Source: Botryotinia globosa
Lineage: Eukaryota > Ascomycota > Leotiomycetes > Helotiales > Sclerotiniaceae
DNA: 64,000 nucleotides
NCBI GenBank assembly: GCA_014898425.1
Contig: RCSZ01000009.1
Span: forward strand, 1,674,001-1,738,000
Direction of reading: 5' to 3'
Below the pieces are notes generated by a model, which saw only the letters and a program-made list of their open reading frames with translations, did not search any database and was not told the DNA's origin. The position numbers and the translations under genes were made by a program. Numbering within the stretch: the first letter of the stretch is position 1; every line of letters starts with the position of its first letter. Below are positions 34,459-46,714 of this stretch, in pieces.

Positions 34459-35417
34459 TTTTATTCAGGATGTACTCAAATTCTGCTGATTTGGCTTGAT
34501 TATTTGAAGCCACTTAAATCTAAAGATATTTGGTAGAAGAAAGAACGTCAAGACATGAAAGGGTAAGGAAAGTGGAACCGTAGTGGAAGCTAAAGGAAGG
34601 CTATTGAGCATATACTCATGAAGTGAATTGAACCTCTAAGCCCAAACACCATTGAATATCAGACAAAGCCATAAATGAGCTCTAGAATATAGACGAGTTA
34701 GAAGTAGAAACTTGGAGCAAATTTAAACTACCAGAACTTTCGGTATGGGACGATTGATTGGCCATCATTCCCAAAAGTGTAGCTTTGAAAGAGGTTTATA
34801 ACCGGACATACTGCGATGCTATCATAGAAAGTGCTAAATAATCTTTGATGAATCACTAATTCTGGTCGCTATTGCCATTGCCTCTTGGTTCCTTCCTCAC
34901 AGAAATGCTACTATACACACTGGACTGTCTGCACAGAACAACCAGGACCCGAGAAGTATGTGGATGCTTGTCAATGAAAGTATTTTCACCTGGAGAGAAA
35001 CGCACTCGTTTCTCAGAAGCAATATGACGGATAAACTCTCTTCAGTTGAACCGCCTGAAGAAAATGGCGAATCGAATCATAGGGTTCCTTCCTACTTGCG
35101 CGCAAGCTGGGGCATATCTGTTGGGAATAAATGTATGGCACCTTCTGCGTTTGAAAAAAGAGAGAAATAGAGCCTTCCACTTGCGTAAGACGTCTTATAC
35201 TCGACATTATGAAGCCTCTTCCTCGCCAAAATCCAACATTGCAGACATAATACAATACTTATCATTAATTTTGGTTAATCAAATTTATACTTATTATTAT
35301 CATCGGGACCTCTTCATCATTAAGCTCGAAACTTCGAATATATACAACACATCGTGTGTCATCATTTTGGGTTGATAAACTTACCGCCATTTTACTATAT
35401 CGTTAGTGTACGTCGCA
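34459..35417. other. Divergent promoter region of UGT and alpha-kinase genes
   Basis: 959 bp between two divergent starts. Overlapping frames at 34958-35375 lack motifs and are not called. No TATA box is obvious. Confidence 0.5.
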
Positions 35418-36432
35418 ATGCGGGAAGGCCACTTCAATGTTGCCAATATGCCCAAGGCCGGTGTTCTCCTGTATAATGCCCCAGATGATTCGGAACAATC
35501 TGATTCCGACGTCGGTTTTTCCATGGCCAAGATGACCATAAACGTGGGTTCAAATCACCCAAACGATAGTACAAAAGCCACAATCTATATGGATCGGGTT
35601 TGTGGATCAGGAAATTTCAAGAATACATTTGTATGTCGTTACTGTATTCTTCGTACTGCGGTTTGCTGCTTCCCCCATCTGAATTTAGTACTAATCCGTT
35701 GACCAGACTGGATATTATACAAATGGTGAAAAATCTGGTGATCGCTGCGTGTTAAAGCGCTGTAAGGCAGGACCTGTGTATCATGATAATCCATACGAGC
35801 AGCAACTTAAGGTAGACAAAAAGGCACAATCTATCATTGATGCATTCAATGCCGCAAATAGGCCATCGGAATGGCACAGTGATGAAGTCAATGCTGGAAA
35901 TACTATACCGATATACCCAGTCCGCCTTATCCCGTCGACACTCTGGACTGACAGCAAGACGGGAGCCGTAAGCGTTATAGAACCATTCATTGAGTACTAC
36001 CGAAAGTTCAACAGCCCCACAGGATGGGTTCCGGGTGATGACGAATTTGCTGATCCAATTCAAGCCTTGAGTCACTTTTCCTATCACATATCTAAGCGCA
36101 AAATGCTATTGTGCGACCTTCAGGGAGGCGGAGATGCCAATGGATAGTAAGCTTACTTTCCTACAACTTATCTGTTCGGCTCTTTGCCAGTAAATTTCTC
36201 AGAAATCAGTATATTCCCTAACTCGCTCACTAGTACCCTCGCAGATCCTTTCATTGTGTCAGCAAAAAGGCTCTATGGAGCATCAGATCTTGGACCTCAA
36301 TGTATCAGAAATTTCTTAAAACGTCATGTCTGCGGGTTATATTGCAATCCACGGTGGCTCAAACCTGAAGAGGTTGAAGAGACGGTGATACATCCAATTC
36401 AGCGAGGGCTCTTACCACCTTACGACACCTAA
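35418..36432 (+). CDS. Alpha-kinase family protein kinase, 3 exons
   Basis: 291 residues from exons 35418-35630, 35707-36146 and 36210-36432 (introns 76 and 63 nt). The 3' splice at 36209 is the only one that restores the downstream frame. This atypical kinase fold (eEF2K/MHCK family) uses a C-terminal zinc site. Visible elements: N-lobe lysine in RCVLKRCK, QALSHFSYHISKRKMLLCDLQGGG (the conserved C-D-L-Q-G core), GY-(x)n-LADPFIVSAK, the LYGASDLGPQCIRNFL block, and HVCGLYC, the zinc-binding H-x-C-x3-C end. The family signature N/G-x-DLG is present as SDLGP. Some fungi carry many alpha-kinases of unknown role; the target is unknown here. The conserved motif following DLQG is split by the second intron. 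Domain call is good; the exact start is less certain. Confidence 0.82.
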
Positions 36433-37939
36433 AGAAGGAGTTAGTATGAGAGGATCGAATATTTCCCAGACATTCGGCGCTCCCTTGACTAACAGCAGTT
36501 GGAGTTTTAGTATTCAAGGAGCGACATGATTAGGAAGTTTGAGAAGAGAAATGTTTTGAATTCCGCCAGCAGATATATCAGAGCTGTGAATGGCTTCTTT
36601 TTTGGCTGATAGCTTCAGCGATGAATATGAGTGTCGGTTTCTTCTCATGCCCTTTCTTAGATCAATTATGATATGATGGGATGTTTGAGGATTTCATAGC
36701 GTTGAACAAAAATAAAGAAACGAGTTTGAGGATTGAGGCTTGATCACGTGAAAGTTCTTCTCTGATCCGAAGTTGCCGAGATTGATGAAACCTGGCAATG
36801 CCTGCCGCTGCCGCCCTTACGAAGTTACGAGCCTTTGCGAGCCCTTCCAAGTTACGAGCCCCTATGATTAGTAAGCAAAGGTGGATGATTATTATTCTGG
36901 GGTGAAACTCTGATTTGTCGTTTCATGCTGGCGTAGATCGATCTTCATACCAACCCGTGGACAAATGTGAAGCACCTGCAAGGTTATGTGGTTTGATATG
37001 TGGCGGCTGGGCGTGTGTGAGCAGGGTGGCTGCGTAGCTTGAGACCAATAAAGTGACGTGAAACATGAATGGAATGGATGTATAAAACTTCAATTTCGTA
37101 AATTATATGTATGCATTACATCTACATCTTTGATATATCGGCATCGGCATCGTATTCTATGTATAATTATAATCATATTAATATAAATATTAATATAAAT
37201 TATATAATCATCCTCATCCTCATACGTCCTCACCAATCCAATTTAGCGAGAAAAAGAAAGAGTTCTAGATGGCGGTAAAGCTCACTCACTATCTACTGTA
37301 TCCCAATATTATACTTTTCGACCCATATATTGATCAGAGTGATAGAACCAATAGACAAATAGACAAATAGACCAATAGACAAATAGATCAATAGACAAAT
37401 AGATCAATAGACCCATCACAGCGTCAGAAACTCTGAGAAGCAAAGCCTCAATTGAACCCGAGGTTGACATCTTCATTACTACCTAGGCACATAGCTAAGT
37501 GAGCGCCAATTGATCATAAATAACTCATCTATATTTCGTATATTTATTTACATTTGAATAGTCTTCATTATACCAAACCTTATCTAAAGTTGTAAATATT
37601 CAAACGTAAACGTCAACGTCAAGACCTGTCTAGGTCGGTCGTGACTCGTGTGCATCATTTCCTTTAATGATTAATTCTCATACCTGGATTTCTTGGGGAA
37701 AGAGACTTTAGTCACAACTGATCCTTGAATCAACCAATTATTCACGTCAAGAATGAACCTTAAACGCTATCGAACCTCTTGAATCCATACCCTTGGCAAC
37801 AACACAGCCTCAAAGATTCTTACATCGCACACGGCAGTGAATGCACATATCTATTCTCTTCTACAATCCTCATCCCACTCTTCTTTTAAGGGGGTAATTT
37901 ATCCTCGTTTTCCTTACAACTTGATGGGAATCTTTCACC
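36433..37939. other. 1.5 kb intergenic with short tandem repeat
   Basis: No supported gene. Contains an AT-rich segment at 37160-37210 (tataat/taatata words), the 8-bp tandem repeat listed separately and a short aaacgtcaacgtcaa repeat near 37604. The right end is the leader of the PAP2 gene. Confidence 0.5.
37350..37413. repeat. 8-bp tandem repeat (AATAGAYM)8
   Basis: Eight back-to-back octamers with consensus aatagac(a/c) or aatagatc. Copies 4-7 alternate aatagaca / aatagatc, which suggests duplication of a 16-bp two-copy unit. Confidence 0.95.
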
Positions 37940-39348
37940 ATGAATTCAATCATGAGATCTCGAAATAATGGAAAGATATCCATAGCCGTCGTCCTTTCAT
38001 ACGTCTTCGATTGGGTGATTTGTATTGTTGCAGCCGCGCTTGGTTCGGTGTTCAATTACCAGACGCCCAATAAACGACCCTTTTCACTCGTCGATCCAGA
38101 CATCAGTTTTCCATTCCAAAATCACGAAAAAGTTCCCACCTCTCTCCTGGCCGTTTTGGCTTTTATCATACCTGCACTCGTCATTCTTCTCGTCACTCTG
38201 ACTCTGGTCCCGGGCCCAACAGTCCCAAAATCTGTACCCAAAGCTTTGATTTGGAAACGGAAGCTATGGGAATTACACGCTTCTTGGCTCGGACTTGCAT
38301 TATCCTGCGCCTTGGCATTCGTCATCACGAGTGGAATGAAGAATCTCTTTGGACGACCTCGTCCAGATTTGATATCGAGATGTATTCCTGATATGGAAAA
38401 TATTGCAAAGTGGGCTGTTGGTGGTGGTGATAGACCAGAAGGAATTGTTTTGGTTCAAGCGGGTATCTGTCAACAAACAGATAGTGAAAAACTCAACGAT
38501 GGATTCAGATCTTATCCTTCTGGTCACTCATCCTTTGCATCTTCCGGACTTGTCTATCTCAGTCTCTTCCTCGCATCCAAACTCGCCTTGACAGTTCCTT
38601 ACCTTGCACCTCAAGCTTACACCGCTGATTCCTCACTCTCACATTCTGCGTTTCCATCCCACAACACTTCGGGTCATCAACGTAATGATTCTGAAGTTTC
38701 CGCCAAGAACATGGATACATCAGCTCTCACATCAGGACACAACGATAGATTAATAGCCTCCCGTAACCAGGCTGCAGCTCCTCCCCTCTACCTCCTCCTC
38801 ATCACTATCATTCCTACCTTGCTATCTGTCTACATCTGTTCAACCCGCTTTTCCGATTTCCGTCATCACGCTTTCGATATCCTATTTGGATTTTTCCTCG
38901 GCGTCCTCACGGCCATCTTTTCATTCCGCTTCTACCATCTCCCTCTCTCCCAAGGCGCAGGCTGGTCATGGGGACCCCGCAGTTCCGACCGTGCGTTCTG
39001 GGCCGGTGTGGGAGTCGGTAGTTACGCAAGTAATGCGAATAGTCCCGTCGGGGGACTCCATCATCACGATCATCACCAATCCACAAGCTACGAGAGTCAA
39101 ATGACTCGCACTGGAGATTTGGAAGAAGCACGCATCGAGAGTGCGCATGGCCATAATAGAAATGTGAGCAATTTTGATGTAGGGAATCATCCGCCTCCGA
39201 ATCTGAATCTGAATCTTGATTTGACTCCTAACGCAAAGACGGTATAATCATGGGAGGGTTATTCCGATGGCTGTGTGTTAACGAATGTCTTTTTTTGTAG
39301 GATAATATCGAACTTTTACCTAGGGTTGCGCAGGCGAGAGTGGTGTAA
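37940..39348 (+). CDS. DPP1: PAP2-family diacylglycerol pyrophosphate/phosphatidate phosphatase, 2 exons
   Basis: 449 residues. Exon 1 is 37940-39241; a 59-nt intron (39242-39300, GTATAA..TAG, phase 0) leads to a short last exon 39301-39348 encoding DNIELLPRVAQARVV. Without the splice the frame stops at once after the intron start. The protein dephosphorylates phosphatidate, diacylglycerol pyrophosphate and related lipid phosphates in membranes. About six helices are present. The three lipid-phosphatase motifs are KNLFGRPRP (K-x6-R-P), SYPSGHSS and SRF-type STRFSDFRHHAFD (S/T-R-x5-H-x3-D) with the catalytic His pair. A hydrophilic Ser/His insert separates motifs 2 and 3 (around residues 220-275), longer than in yeast Dpp1. 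The C-terminal tail is polar with a His-rich patch (HHHDHH). Confidence 0.92.
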
Positions 39349-41759
39349 CTGAAGGCGTTTGTTTTAGGGGAACGGTATGGGTATGATGATTTAAAAAAAA
39401 TTCAAAAGAAAGGAAACCTTTGGGATTACACATGCGGCGATATTGGTGTATATTATTCTAGGGTGCAGCTTTTGTCGTGACATCTTTGTTCGAGCATCGA
39501 GCGAGGTGTTTAGGTTTTTTGGGAAAATCTATATTTTTTGTGTGTTACTATGAGTACGAGGGAAGTTCTTCGTGTGGTATTGTGTATTTTGTACCATGTA
39601 CTAGTATCATTTATCATGAGTGTCAATCTCTGTGTATACTGAGACTTCCCTTCTTCCCACTTGATACTAGATAGGAGTCTAGAATTTAGATGATTCGATT
39701 GTAGAATTTAAGACTACAGTTCTGTTAGTTCTGTTATGTCGTGTTATACTCATATCATTATCAATTCTAATACTTAAAACCAGGTGAGCCAGAAGTTATG
39801 ATATTAATTTCCCGTGATCATCATCATCATCATCATTATAATCATCGCATGGAGATATGAGTTTATTTACGAGATTGGAGCTACCAGGAACTCTTTATTA
39901 TAAATGTATTTAATAATAAATATAAAACTCGCGGTAGATGCTGTTGATCGGATACAATTACCCCTCTTCACCTCCCACCTCCCAATTCCATCACCACAAC
40001 TTAAATCAAAGTAATGCAAACCATCTCCTCATTTCCACACCACACCACACACCACACACCATCAAACACCGTACACACTACACGCTCCCCATCAAATCTC
40101 CACCCAAACCCACACCTACCTTAAACAACTCCTCCAGGGCTCTTTCCAACAACCGCATCTCTTCACTTTCCCCTACAGTAGCTTCAAAGTTCACGCCATA
40201 CCCGTTCATGCTAAAAGACAAGACAAGACAAGACAACAAAAGACAACAATATCCACATCTCAAACACCCGAACCTACAAAAATGTCTTGTCTCACTCAAA
40301 CCTCAAAAACAACTTCATACAAGAGCGATGGGAAGAAAATCTTGAGTATAAAGTGGACAAGTGGATAGGAAATATGCTATAGATGATGTATTGCTGCATA
40401 TCTATGTACCTGTTAGGTAGGTAGATAGTACTACTAGATTGAGATATCTATCTGGAATTTTCGATATGGATATAGATATGGATATGCGTCTCTGTGGTTT
40501 ATAAACGGAGTATAGTTTTGAACATAATGTGGATTTTTCGAATATAATTTTACACTATAGGACCACGTGGATAATAGCAGGGGAGATATACTGGAAATCA
40601 TGAATGAGTGATTTGTCTTTGCTAGTAGTGTAGTGAGATGAGTGATGATTTGCTTAGGGTTTTTGGGGTGCTGTGTTAGAGATGATGTTATGGGAGGTAT
40701 GAAGTTTGTATGGTAGGTTTTCTTGGATTGAAAGATGAGTTTGGATGGAGATGTAGGTAGGTATGATTTGATGGTTGATTTCAGAGGTCATGAAGATTCA
40801 TTCATGACGTTCGCATGGGAATTTTGGATTGGATAGAGCTGATTGCTTGGTTGTTAGATGAATATCATGATTCGATTTTTGAATTTCAAATAAAAGTATT
40901 TAGATGAGATTAGCTATATGTTTCAAAGCATTTTGTATATAATCAATACTGTTGGATGGGTGTTTATATTGATATGAAGGGGGACAGCTAAAGTAGTGGT
41001 TGATGGATATATTCTAACAGGAAAATATGATCTGAGAGTCATTTCAAAACGCTATCTTGGACTTGAGTCTCGTATCATGGTAGATGAGTCTATTGATTAT
41101 GATGTCGGCAAGTTGAGGGAGACGGACACAAAGGCTACTTGGAAAGAGCTTGATCCATACCACTGCTCATATTCCTACAATTCTCTGAAAAGGAATTTGT
41201 ATTCTTATCACTGAAAACAAGTTGATGTTTAATGACAGTCCGGAGAATGAGGATCATGCCAAAAATCTCAGGATTTCAAGGAATAGAAGAGTCGTATATG
41301 GTGATCCCCTGAGCTAGCCGAACCCTCAAAAAGTACCCCACCATCACCTGCCCCACACCACAAATTAATAAATGGATGTAACGTGGATTCCCTCTCTGCT
41401 TGTCGACAGGATGAATGAGATACATGATGGACCGCTCATCAAATAAGCGTTGATTATCGACTTATCCACGAGTTTGAATAGCTACATCGTACAGAAGAGG
41501 AACTTTTGGCAGGTAGGTGGAGTGAATTGAAAATTTCCACCTTTGCGGAACAAAACATGTGATACAATTGAAAGATTACACAGTCGGAAAGATTCAATAA
41601 TCTCTCGTCCCAAGCGAATGACAAAAGTCTATGACTCTCTTTGTGCATTTACATGTCATATTTCCTAAGGATTCTATCCAAGATTCATAACTACATGTTA
41701 TATGTGTATATATGTTCTTGACAGTCAAAGAAACGGCAAAAACAATATCTACCATATTT
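39349..41759. other. 2.4 kb gene-free stretch with simple repeats
   Basis: No supported gene. Holds an (ATC)n run at about 39816-39837, a CCACACA-rich run near 40040-40070, an (AAGAC)n run near 40207-40236, and repeated gatatggatat words near 40460-40490. Frames near 41000 and 41450-41870 show no motif. Confidence 0.5.
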
Positions 41760-41830
41760 AGCAAGTCCCAGTTTCGATCTGGGGACCTCCGGGTTATGAG
41801 CCCGGCGCGCTTCCACTGCGCCAACTTGCT
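41760..41830 (-). tRNA. tRNAi-Met: Initiator tRNA-Met (CAT anticodon)
   Basis: 71 nt with complete cloverleaf. The acceptor stem AGCAAGT/ACTTGCT starts with the A1:U72 pair typical of eukaryotic initiators. The D arm is GCGC-AGTGGAA-GCGC. The anticodon stem has three consecutive G:C pairs (CCGGG/CCCGG) around loop CTCATAA. The T arm CCCAG-ATCGAAA-CTGGG has the AUCGAAA loop that marks initiator rather than elongator tRNA-Met. No intron. The 3' CCA is not encoded, as expected. A T-rich terminator is not obvious immediately downstream on the minus strand. Confidence 0.95.
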
Positions 41831-42234
41831 TGATTGAGGAATTGTTGTTCCTATTTGATGGGAAGACAAGCCTTATTTCAAACTATCATCACAATGTATC
41901 AGCAAGGAAGTAGTTAGTGTGTATGGAATGAGATATGGGTGGTGGGGGACGAGGTGCAGTTGCGGATGGGAGGGAGGGCGGATGGGGTGGGTCTAGGTGG
42001 AAAATTGTTTCCGCTCTATCCTGTTACTTCCGCTGGAGGAAGGAAGTTACCTCTACTATATGCGGTGTCACATCGTTGGTGCTATTCATGGTCATTTGCA
42101 AGTGTATTTGTCCAGCATTCCAGCACTATATGTATAGTACATGTCGTAGCTATGCTCTATCCTCTATACGTCCCCTGCACTATCCGCCATTTTCCATCCT
42201 TCCCATGTCCCTACAATCCGTAGCTCACAAAATC
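41831..42234. other. Intergenic between tRNA and UstYa-like gene
   Basis: 404 bp; G-rich purine tract near 41935-42000 and no supported frame. Confidence 0.5.
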
Positions 42235-43409
42235 CTAAAGCTGTCCTACCGGTAGTCCATCACCCTTTTTATAATTGTTATATATATTCACTTCATCATA
42301 CCCCATCTCCTCTTTCTCTTTGGCCGAAAGTGCAAAATCATCCATGTAACTTCCATGATACTTTTCTGCCCAATCTCTCAATGCATCCCAATCCAGACAC
42401 TTCTTGTTCGGTTGTGTCCAGTCTGATTTATCGTGTCCTGCTATGTTGGGTACTAGTGTATAATCTGGATTACACATGATGAATTGACGGATTCGATCGA
42501 AACAGTGATAGGGGTGATCTAATGGAGGAAGATATGGTTCTTTGGGTAGTCCATAGTCCATGGAATGGTACAGGCTGCGAAGCATGCGCTATCTTATGTT
42601 AGAGTTTGGTTGGAAAGAGAGAATATTTCCAAAGAGGAGAAAGAGGAGAAAGAGGAGTTGAAAGAATAGGGAGAAGCATACGAGGCAATGTAGAACATGA
42701 TAAGATTCAATAAAGTAGATGTGTTTGGGCTCTGTATCACCAGAATACAGATGAGTTGCAGTTGACTCGGGTATATTGTTCTTTTTGACATATGATTCAG
42801 GTAAGGCGACGACACCATGGCCAGGTAAAATGCTGTGCCAGGCTTCATTACCATCGGTGACATTGCGTGAAGTAAAAGGGCTGGTGCGAGCGATCCGACG
42901 GGTTTGAGAACGTTCGAGACTGAGTTCTGGGATGTCTGCATGTTTATAGCCTATTAGTATCGTGATAAATCGTCAAAGCTAGCATGCTCTGAAATTGAAA
43001 AAGCATGCGATGATTGATTACCTGGTGAAGCAAGACACTTTTTCAAGGACCTAGAGCTGGTTGATATGATCAAGATCAATTGTAGAGCATTCAAAAGAAT
43101 CAAGAATAAAACCGACATCCCCAGTAAATTCTTGAAGAAGAATCTCGTTTTTGAAGGGGCGAGAGAGTGGGTTTTTGAGAGAAGTCCTTCGCTCGACTCT
43201 CTATCCTCTTTCTTTTGATCATGATAGCTATCAGACCAGACTTCCGAGGAGCGACGATGATACAACACTTCCGGGGATGGAAGTGTCTCAATATCTGCGG
43301 CCGGTATCATCTTATATAAAGGTTCCACTACCGTGGTGAAGCGCATGAAGAAATCCGGGATGAAAGATTGAGAGAAACTAGAGAGCAATAAGTTTTGCCA
43401 AGTTGCCAA
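42235..43409 (-). CDS. UstYa-like (DUF3328) type II membrane protein, 3 exons
   Basis: 331 residues from exons 43409-43022, 42935-42682 and 42588-42235, introns of 86 and 93 nt with consistent phases. One membrane helix lies near residues 97-120 (LLGMSVLFLILLNALQLILI). The C-terminal luminal domain holds the two HxxHC motifs that define the family: HVLHC in exon 2, immediately before the second intron, and HPYHC in exon 3, followed by FDRIRQFIMCNPDYTL. UstYa-family proteins carry out oxidative cyclisation or related steps in ribosomally made cyclic peptides (ustiloxin, asperipin, cyclochlorotine pathways); many occur alone. No precursor peptide with repeated cores, second DUF3328 gene, tyrosinase or P450 is visible around it, so its pathway is unknown. 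The second intron contains a CTCCTCTTT repeat. Confidence 0.9.
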
Positions 43410-45271
43410 GGGATATAAGAGCTGAATTATAGATGCGGTATGTCAACAAAGGATCAGTAGTCCCCAAGCGAGGGATTTCGTGGTGTTGATGATACAAAGA
43501 GACTCCAGGAGACTATCATGAAAAGAGGCCTCAATAAGAGAGATAAGCGAACACGAAACTTACAATTTTCAATTATTTCAACTTGATAGGAAGTGGAAAT
43601 AGAAACTAGTATTTGAGCTCAGATTAAGTACATGAGAACTTCTGCGGGAGGGCCCAGAACTTTCTTAATTCAATACGAGAATATTGGATCTTCAAAGAGC
43701 GAAAATAGTTCATCAAATTCACCTCTTTCCAATACAATTCCTCCACTCCTTCTAAAAAAAATTCCGCAATTCACTGACTAAAACGTCGCAAGATATTGGA
43801 TTTAAATTGGCTCCGGTCTTTGTTATTTATTAAGCTTGTATTTTAGATGCTGGATACCTCCATATATGTATTGGTCCACATGCTGGATTGTTGGCACTGT
43901 TAGTAATTCTAATCATTTGAGGATATGAGCTACCTATTTTACAGGAAACAATTTTGATTGGAATCAAATCTTGGGGCTTTTGTGTGGGAGCCAATTTAAT
44001 TTGGGATAGAGCATAGCCTTCATAGATAAACATCACCGCTCATTAAGTATTGATGGACGGCATTTGAATCATAACAGGATGGTTATTACCTATCAGTATA
44101 TTGAGAAAATAGCGACCGCTATTAGAAACTTCAATCCAGAAAATTAGTCCTATGAGTCTTGAAGTACTCAAATATTTCTCATCAACACTTCTTACAAACA
44201 ACATCAGATCATTCTAGCAGTCCAAACGCCATCTTTAATAGCTTTCATAGCCTCGAATTCCCAATGCCCTATCTTTCGCAGACAAAGATCATTAGACTTT
44301 GCCGTTTCCCATACAGAAAAGAGACCGTCGAGAGCAATATCGTCTGAGCTATTTCTCAAAGCCGAAGTATAGTAATACTAGACAGGCAGACTTTTAAACC
44401 CAGGTGCCTCGGATAAAAAGTCAGATGTGTGAAGATCCGTGCAACAAATTGTTCATAGCTTGAACCTTTGCTCGGTGATTCAGTAAGGGCCTCGGGAATT
44501 ATGTGAAAGACGTATGTGGACCATGGAATCCCGCCAATAATGCTTCTACAGTAAATACGAAAGTTTCGAGCTCTTGAGAATATCTGAAATTTGGAAGTCA
44601 TTGATTTTGAGTTTCTCCTGGATGATGTCCAAAGGTGATTTGGGTTAGTTTCAAATTCAAATGGATATTTGTGGAGTGAGTAGTACTACTTGAGGTTCAT
44701 TCACGGAGGAGATTATTTTGCACAGTCTAACTCTCGATATCCAAATATTGATCCGAATAGTGATCAGTATCTCTTTAGGAAGGTATATCCTGCATGAGAG
44801 GCACAACAGCGTGGTTTTCCACAAGTACGAAATTCACCTCAATGGCGGTTGTGTATATGCCATACACAGGCTATCAAACATAGTATCTTCTATATGGGAA
44901 CGAAGCTTTCATGTGGCAGAACACATCATCTTCTCCATGATATCCGCGCAAAACCTATTCAATATCTCGGTGGCGGAACACATCCATACACACCAGACAA
45001 TCACTTTCAGTTTATAAACGAAAATTCGATGCTTCCACTTGAAAAGTCAGTCTAGTCGAAAGTTGAATGTAGACCACATAATTCGAACGCAAAATTGAAC
45101 GATAGTGAATATCCTTAGAGAGGAAAATTTTCTTGGGTAATTTTGGCTTTTTGCACTTCTATACTTTCAAGCTTCGATCAAACCTCACCACACTCTTTTC
45201 TTTCGGAGACAACAGCTCAATCGACTTGGAATCTAAGTAATTATCAAATAATCAAAGACAGATCGAGCAAA
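43410..45271. other. 1.9 kb gene-free stretch
   Basis: No frame longer than about 100 codons with recognisable features. The right end (45140-45271) is a plausible leader of the next gene. Confidence 0.5.
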
Positions 45272-45973
45272 ATGAGCGCGGTCAATTCAACCCCAGAAGG
45301 CACAGCTTCATCTTTCGAAGACACGCAGCAGTCGAGCCGAAAAGAGTGTTTCCTCAAGAGGTGTCCAGAATTTGCCAAAGATTGCGACCTCTTGAACCAG
45401 GTTCTTACGATTGCCTTGATCTGTAATCAGTCCAATTTCATCGAGCACCACTACATTGACGGTTTTCTGAGATTCCTTGGCATATCATACCTCCCATATC
45501 TTATCAAAGAACGCTAAAATGACCCTATGCCTCCATAGACCCTTTGGATGCATACATATGTTCAACATTACGACGAAAGTAATTCAAACATAACATATTT
45601 ATTTCACCAGATGTTGATTACCCACAGCGGTTCCAAATTTGACCTCGAATTCAAAAGATTCTTGGAGAGGAACTGTCAATTCCTCCTCGAACTTTGCATG
45701 AAACCAGCAGAGTCCCCATCATACTCGGTTCTGATCACGCCACGTACAAATCTCGAACTTCAGCTTGTTCTCGTCGATCGTGCACTTGAGACTAAATCGA
45801 AGGTTCGTGTCTCAAGAACTGCTGAAGGCAAGATGGAAGATAAGTTCCAGGACGAAATTCTAGGCAAACTTTCGGAGTTGGCAGGATCCATCAAGTCCAT
45901 GATCGAAGCTGCAGCCAATGGATCTAATAGCCTCGAACAACCAAGCAAGAAAAGGAAAAGCGCACCAAAATAG
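45272..45973 (+). pseudogene. Stop-interrupted paralogue A (unknown family)
   Basis: An 81-codon frame from the ATG at 45272 ends at TAA 45515-45517. The same frame carries TAG eight codons later (45539-45541), then stays open through 45973 and ends with a basic tail (KKRKSAPK), as in a nuclear localisation signal. The downstream part has clear protein similarity to the equivalent part of paralogue B (shared NLELQLVL and a following E-(S/T)-K pattern), so both halves were once or still are coding. There is no GT donor between the conserved end of the first half (LPYL) and the first stop, so an ordinary intron does not explain the break. The family is unrecognised. It could be decaying genes, two separate proteins, or recoding/editing of stops; decay is the plainest reading. 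Confidence 0.55.
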
Positions 45974-46714
45974 AATTGATTGCAGGAGGTATGCTACGAC
46001 AGCCCATCTTGAGCGTTAACTTGCTAACATATATATGCAGCTAGACAATATTACAGATTATTCATGGAATGGTTTTTATACTACATCGTACGAGGAGAAT
46101 TTGTGAGCATGGAATGGGCTGTTGGAATACATTTGAAGGGAAGTCTCAGAGTCTATGGACGTCTAAAATAACATCGACATCTTTGGTGGCTCGAATACAT
46201 CAGAGAATTTGAGGTTATCATTCTCAGCCTGGGAAATCTGATTGTTATTGCAGTGCTACGAGATGGTCTTTTTAATGGTATGGAAGTATGGTTAGCAGGA
46301 AGCAATTTATGCGAAATAAGCAGTTCAGTCGATGACATCGCAAATAAAAGTGAAAGCAACTTACTATATACAATAAGCTTTAGCTGCAGTATCAGACATT
46401 GAACTACGACTATGAAGTGAAAGAATGCAATGAAAAAGTGTACTCGATTCTTTCAACTTCCAGCATGCCTGAGTAGAGAATTTGAAACTGGGTAGCTGGT
46501 GAATATCTACTAGCTCAAGAATTCTACGACCTACCTACACGTAAAGTAGCCCACCTACCAGCTACAATCTCACCTCCACCCTCTTTTTCAGAAAAACAAC
46601 AACTGAACTGTCTCCTTCGACGAATACTCAAATACATTCAACAAACTTTGATCAATACATTCAATAACCGAGCACCTATTGTCCCCTAGCACAATCAAAA
46701 CTGCAATAGACGAC
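45974..46714. other. Intergenic between paralogues A and B
   Basis: 741 bp, no supported gene. The last 150 bases are CT- and A-rich, like a fungal leader, and precede the ATG of paralogue B. Confidence 0.5.

Noticed and set aside
36191..36202. Alternative 3' splice sites for the alpha-kinase
   Set aside because: Both put the conserved SDLGP/HVCGLYC region out of frame; only the site at 36209 works.
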